Position numbers and translations under genes: made by a program. The notes beneath the pieces were generated by a model, which did no database searches, was not told the DNA's origin, and saw only the letters and a list, made by a program, of their open reading frames with translations. A stretch of 6,737 nucleotides of DNA from the NCBI GenBank assembly GCA_016764835.1, contig JAESRD010000398.1, positions 1 through 6,737 on the forward strand, read 5' to 3'. The stretch comes from Paracoccaceae bacterium (GTDB taxonomy: Bacteria; Pseudomonadota; Alphaproteobacteria; Rhodobacterales; Rhodobacteraceae). Position 1 is the stretch's first letter. Every line of letters begins with the position of its first letter. Shown here piece by piece: positions 4,996 to 6,737 of this stretch.

Positions 4996-5912
4996 GCCTC
5001 GCCACAGCACTCCTCGCTGCCCTCGCCCTCGACGCGATCTTCGGCGAACCGCCCCAAATTTGGAGCCGCTTGCGCCACCCCGCCATACTCGCCGGACAAG
5101 CGATCAGCTGGCTAGAGCAGCGCTACAACCGGCCGCAAAATCAACGCGCCAAAGGCGCAGCCGTGCTCGCCCTCTTGGTCGCCGTCGCCGCATTCATCGG
5201 CTTTGCCCTCGCCGCGCTCCCCGGCCGCTGGTCCGAAATCGCCGTCGTCGCAATCTTGCTAGCCCAGCGCTCACTGGCCCAACATGTCAGCGCCGTCGCC
5301 GCCGCCCTGCGCCTGTCGCTACCGGATGGCCGCTTGGCCGTCGCCCAAATCGTTGGCCGCGACACAGCGCCAATGGACGAGGCAGATATTGCCCGCAGCG
5401 CGATTGAGAGCGCCGCTGAAAACTTTTCCGACGGCGTGCTGGCCCCGGCTTTCTGGTTTCTCATCGCCGGACTGCCGGGGATATTAGTCTACAAAGTCGT
5501 CAACACCGCCGACAGTATGATCGGCCACCTCACCCCACGCTACGCCAATTTCGGCTGGGCGGCGGCCAAGTTTGACGACCTGCTCAACTGGCTGCCCGCC
5601 CGCCTCAGCACATTGGTGATCATGCCCGAACTGGCCCTGCGCCCCGCCGGTTGGGCCAACCTAAAAGCCGACGCGCACCAGCACCGCTCGCCCAATGCGG
5701 GCTGGCCCGAAGCGGCCATGGCCCGCGCCTTGGGCGTCGCCCTTTCCGGCCCGCGCACCTATAATGGCCAGCGCAAAGACTATCCATTGGTCAACAAATC
5801 CGGCAACCGGCAAATTGGTGCCGCCGAGATTGATGCCGCGACGGCGCGGCTCTGGAAAGCGTGGTGGGTCATGGCAGGTGGCGTCGGCCTCTGGGCCCTG
5901 TTCATCGGCTAA
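4992..5912 (+). CDS. cobD: Adenosylcobinamide-phosphate synthase CobD/CbiB
   Basis: This inner-membrane enzyme joins adenosylcobyric acid to (R)-1-amino-2-propanol phosphate, the product of the preceding gene, to give adenosylcobinamide phosphate. The 306 residues match the family length and motifs: ALDAIFGEPP (12-21), RHPAILAGQAISWLE (28-42), GRDTAPMDE (122-130), ESAAENFSDGVLAPAFW (139-155), YKVVNTADSMIGHL (167-180), FGWAAAKFDDLLNWLPARL (187-205) and SPNAGWPEAAMA (233-244). Hydrophobic stretches at about 57-76, 83-92, 151-166, 202-213 and 289-305 fit a membrane protein. I chose TTG at 4992 because it overlaps the cobC stop as TTGA, has AGAGG seven bases upstream, and begins where the family does. 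The longer opening from 4875 would overlap cobC by over 100 bases. The gene ends 62 bases before the transglycosylase; no terminator is evident. Confidence 0.93.
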   Translation: MSLATALLAALALDAIFGEPPQIWSRLRHPAILAGQAISWLEQRYNRPQNQRAKGAAVLALLVAVAAFIGFALAALPGRWSEIAVVAILLAQRSLAQHVSAVAAALRLSLPDGRLAVAQIVGRDTAPMDEADIARSAIESAAENFSDGVLAPAFWFLIAGLPGILVYKVVNTADSMIGHLTPRYANFGWAAAKFDDLLNWLPARLSTLVIMPELALRPAGWANLKADAHQHRSPNAGWPEAAMARALGVALSGPRTYNGQRKDYPLVNKSGNRQIGAAEIDAATARLWKAWWVMAGGVGLWALFIG

Positions 5913-5960
5913 GCCGCGCTTGCACATTGGCCCCAGCCCTCCTAGCCTGCCTGCAATTTC

Positions 5961-5966
5961 AGGGAG
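5961..5966 (+). promoter_or_regulatory. Strong Shine-Dalgarno AGGGAG of the transglycosylase gene
   Basis: AGGGAG lies eight bases before ATG at 5975, in the 62-base gap after cobD. It sets the start at a clear signal peptide. Confidence 0.65.
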
Positions 5967-5974
5967 AAAGCCTT

Positions 5975-6737
5975 ATGCGTTTTGCATCACTATTGGCATT
6001 AACAACACTGACTTCAATAACACTGACAGCCGCACCACTTGCCGCCCAAAATTGCGGCGGTGATTTTGGCAGTTTCAAACAGGCACTGATCCAATCAGCC
6101 CCCGGCCACGGTATCAGCGCCAACACAGCACAGGCGTTTCTATCCGGCGTGCGCCATGAGCAATCGGTCATCAACGCAGACCGTCGCCAAGGCCATTTCC
6201 AGCGCGACTTTTTAGACTTCTCACGCCGACTGATATCAAATAACCGCGTGCAGAACGCCGCAAGGAACTCCCAACGTTACGACAGCACATTCGATAGGAT
6301 CGAGGCCAATTACGGCGTCCCGCGCGGTGTGCTGCTGGCTTTCTGGGCGTTTGAGACAGATTTTGGCGCGGTGCAGGGCGACTTTAACACCGCCAATGCA
6401 CTGGTCACCCTCGCCCATGATTGCCGCCGCCCTGAACTGTTCTTGCCGCAGGTTTTCGCAGCAATGGAGCTATTCGCTCGTGGCGACTTTGACCCCGCCC
6501 GCACCACAGGCGCTTGGGCAGGTGAGATCGGCCAGGTGCAAATGCTGCCTGCAGATATTCTCGCCAACGGGGTCGACGGCGACGGCGACGGCCATGTCAC
6601 GCTCAAAACCTCGGCTGAAGACGCGCTGATGTCGGGCGGCCGCATGCTCCAGTCGCTCGGCTGGCGCGCGGGCGAGCCATGGATGCAAGAGGTCACCGTG
6701 CCCTCCGGCCTCGACTGGTCGATCACCGGGCTGGGCA
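5975..6737 (+). CDS. MltB-type lytic murein transglycosylase, N-terminal part (runs off the right edge)
   Basis: The enzyme cleaves peptidoglycan glycan strands non-hydrolytically in the periplasm, forming 1,6-anhydromuramic ends. The 254 visible residues start with a signal peptide (MRFASLLALTTLTSITLTAA, then PLAA; predicted cut before QNCGG at about residue 25). There is no lipobox cysteine, so it is likely soluble or secreted rather than lipid-anchored. The catalytic region follows: YGVPRGVLLAFWAFETDFGA (113-132) with the expected catalytic Glu127, then WAGEIGQVQMLPADIL (181-196), where the family has GQ-QF-P. DGDGDGHVTL (201-210) resembles the EF-hand-like calcium loop known in E. coli MltB/Slt35. 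GWRAGEPW (229-236) is also typical. A C-terminal peptidoglycan-binding domain may lie beyond the edge. It sits 62 bases after cobD on the same strand and may be read through from it; no functional link to B12 is expected. Confidence 0.9.
   Translation, partial: MRFASLLALTTLTSITLTAAPLAAQNCGGDFGSFKQALIQSAPGHGISANTAQAFLSGVRHEQSVINADRRQGHFQRDFLDFSRRLISNNRVQNAARNSQRYDSTFDRIEANYGVPRGVLLAFWAFETDFGAVQGDFNTANALVTLAHDCRRPELFLPQVFAAMELFARGDFDPARTTGAWAGEIGQVQMLPADILANGVDGDGDGHVTLKTSAEDALMSGGRMLQSLGWRAGEPWMQEVTVPSGLDWSITGLG

Noticed and set aside
5913..5974. Terminator between cobD and the transglycosylase gene
   Set aside because: Only a 5-base inverted pair around the cobD stop is visible, with almost no loop and no T-run.

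Overview
The window looks like part of the chromosome of an alphaproteobacterium, most likely of the Rhodobacterales/Roseobacter group. The reasons are the GC-rich sequence, the gene content and style (a CbiX with a cysteine cluster and a polyhistidine tail, a DUF1636-type protein directly before cobC and cobD, and a degenerate single-domain receiver of a kind I associate with this order), and a CtrA-type box. Genus cannot be told from the sequence. It is not phage or plasmid DNA: I see no mobile element, CRISPR array, tRNA or rRNA.

Layout. Bases 1-1672, minus strand: a tightly coupled three-gene cobalamin (vitamin B12) unit. In transcription order it encodes a 66-residue exported His-containing membrane peptide, a CbiX-family cobaltochelatase, and CobH/CbiC (precorrin-8X methylmutase), which runs off the left edge. 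Junctions are ATGA and TGATG overlaps. Bases 1673-2040: a 368-bp divergent intergenic region with a perfect 20-bp palindrome. Bases 2041-3021, plus: a Xi-class glutathionyl-hydroquinone reductase. Bases 3018-3401, minus: a small receiver-only response regulator lacking two canonical catalytic features; its stop codon overlaps the previous gene's stop on the opposite strand. Bases 3402-3550: a 149-bp, comparatively AT-rich divergent promoter region with a perfect TTAA-N7-TTAA (CtrA-type) box. Bases 3551-5912, plus: a second B12 unit, DUF1636 protein - cobC - cobD, joined by ATGA and TTGA overlaps. From 5975 to the right edge, plus: a secreted MltB-type lytic transglycosylase, truncated by the window.

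How the genes work together. CbiX inserts cobalt into the tetrapyrrole, CobH rearranges precorrin-8 to (hydrogeno)byrinate, CobC makes the (R)-1-amino-2-propanol phosphate linker, and CobD attaches it to adenosylcobyric acid. The exported peptide and the DUF1636 protein are probably accessory metal or redox factors, inferred from their cysteines, histidines and position. The window alone does not show whether cobalt is inserted early (CbiX) or late (CobNST), because CobH, CobC and CobD serve both routes.

The most unusual items are the 27-bp tandem repeat translated at the start of cobC (3991-4080), the CtrA-type box between the degenerate receiver and the B12 operon, the His/Cys metal-binding tail of CbiX with its coupled small exported partner, and the palindrome at 1836-1855.
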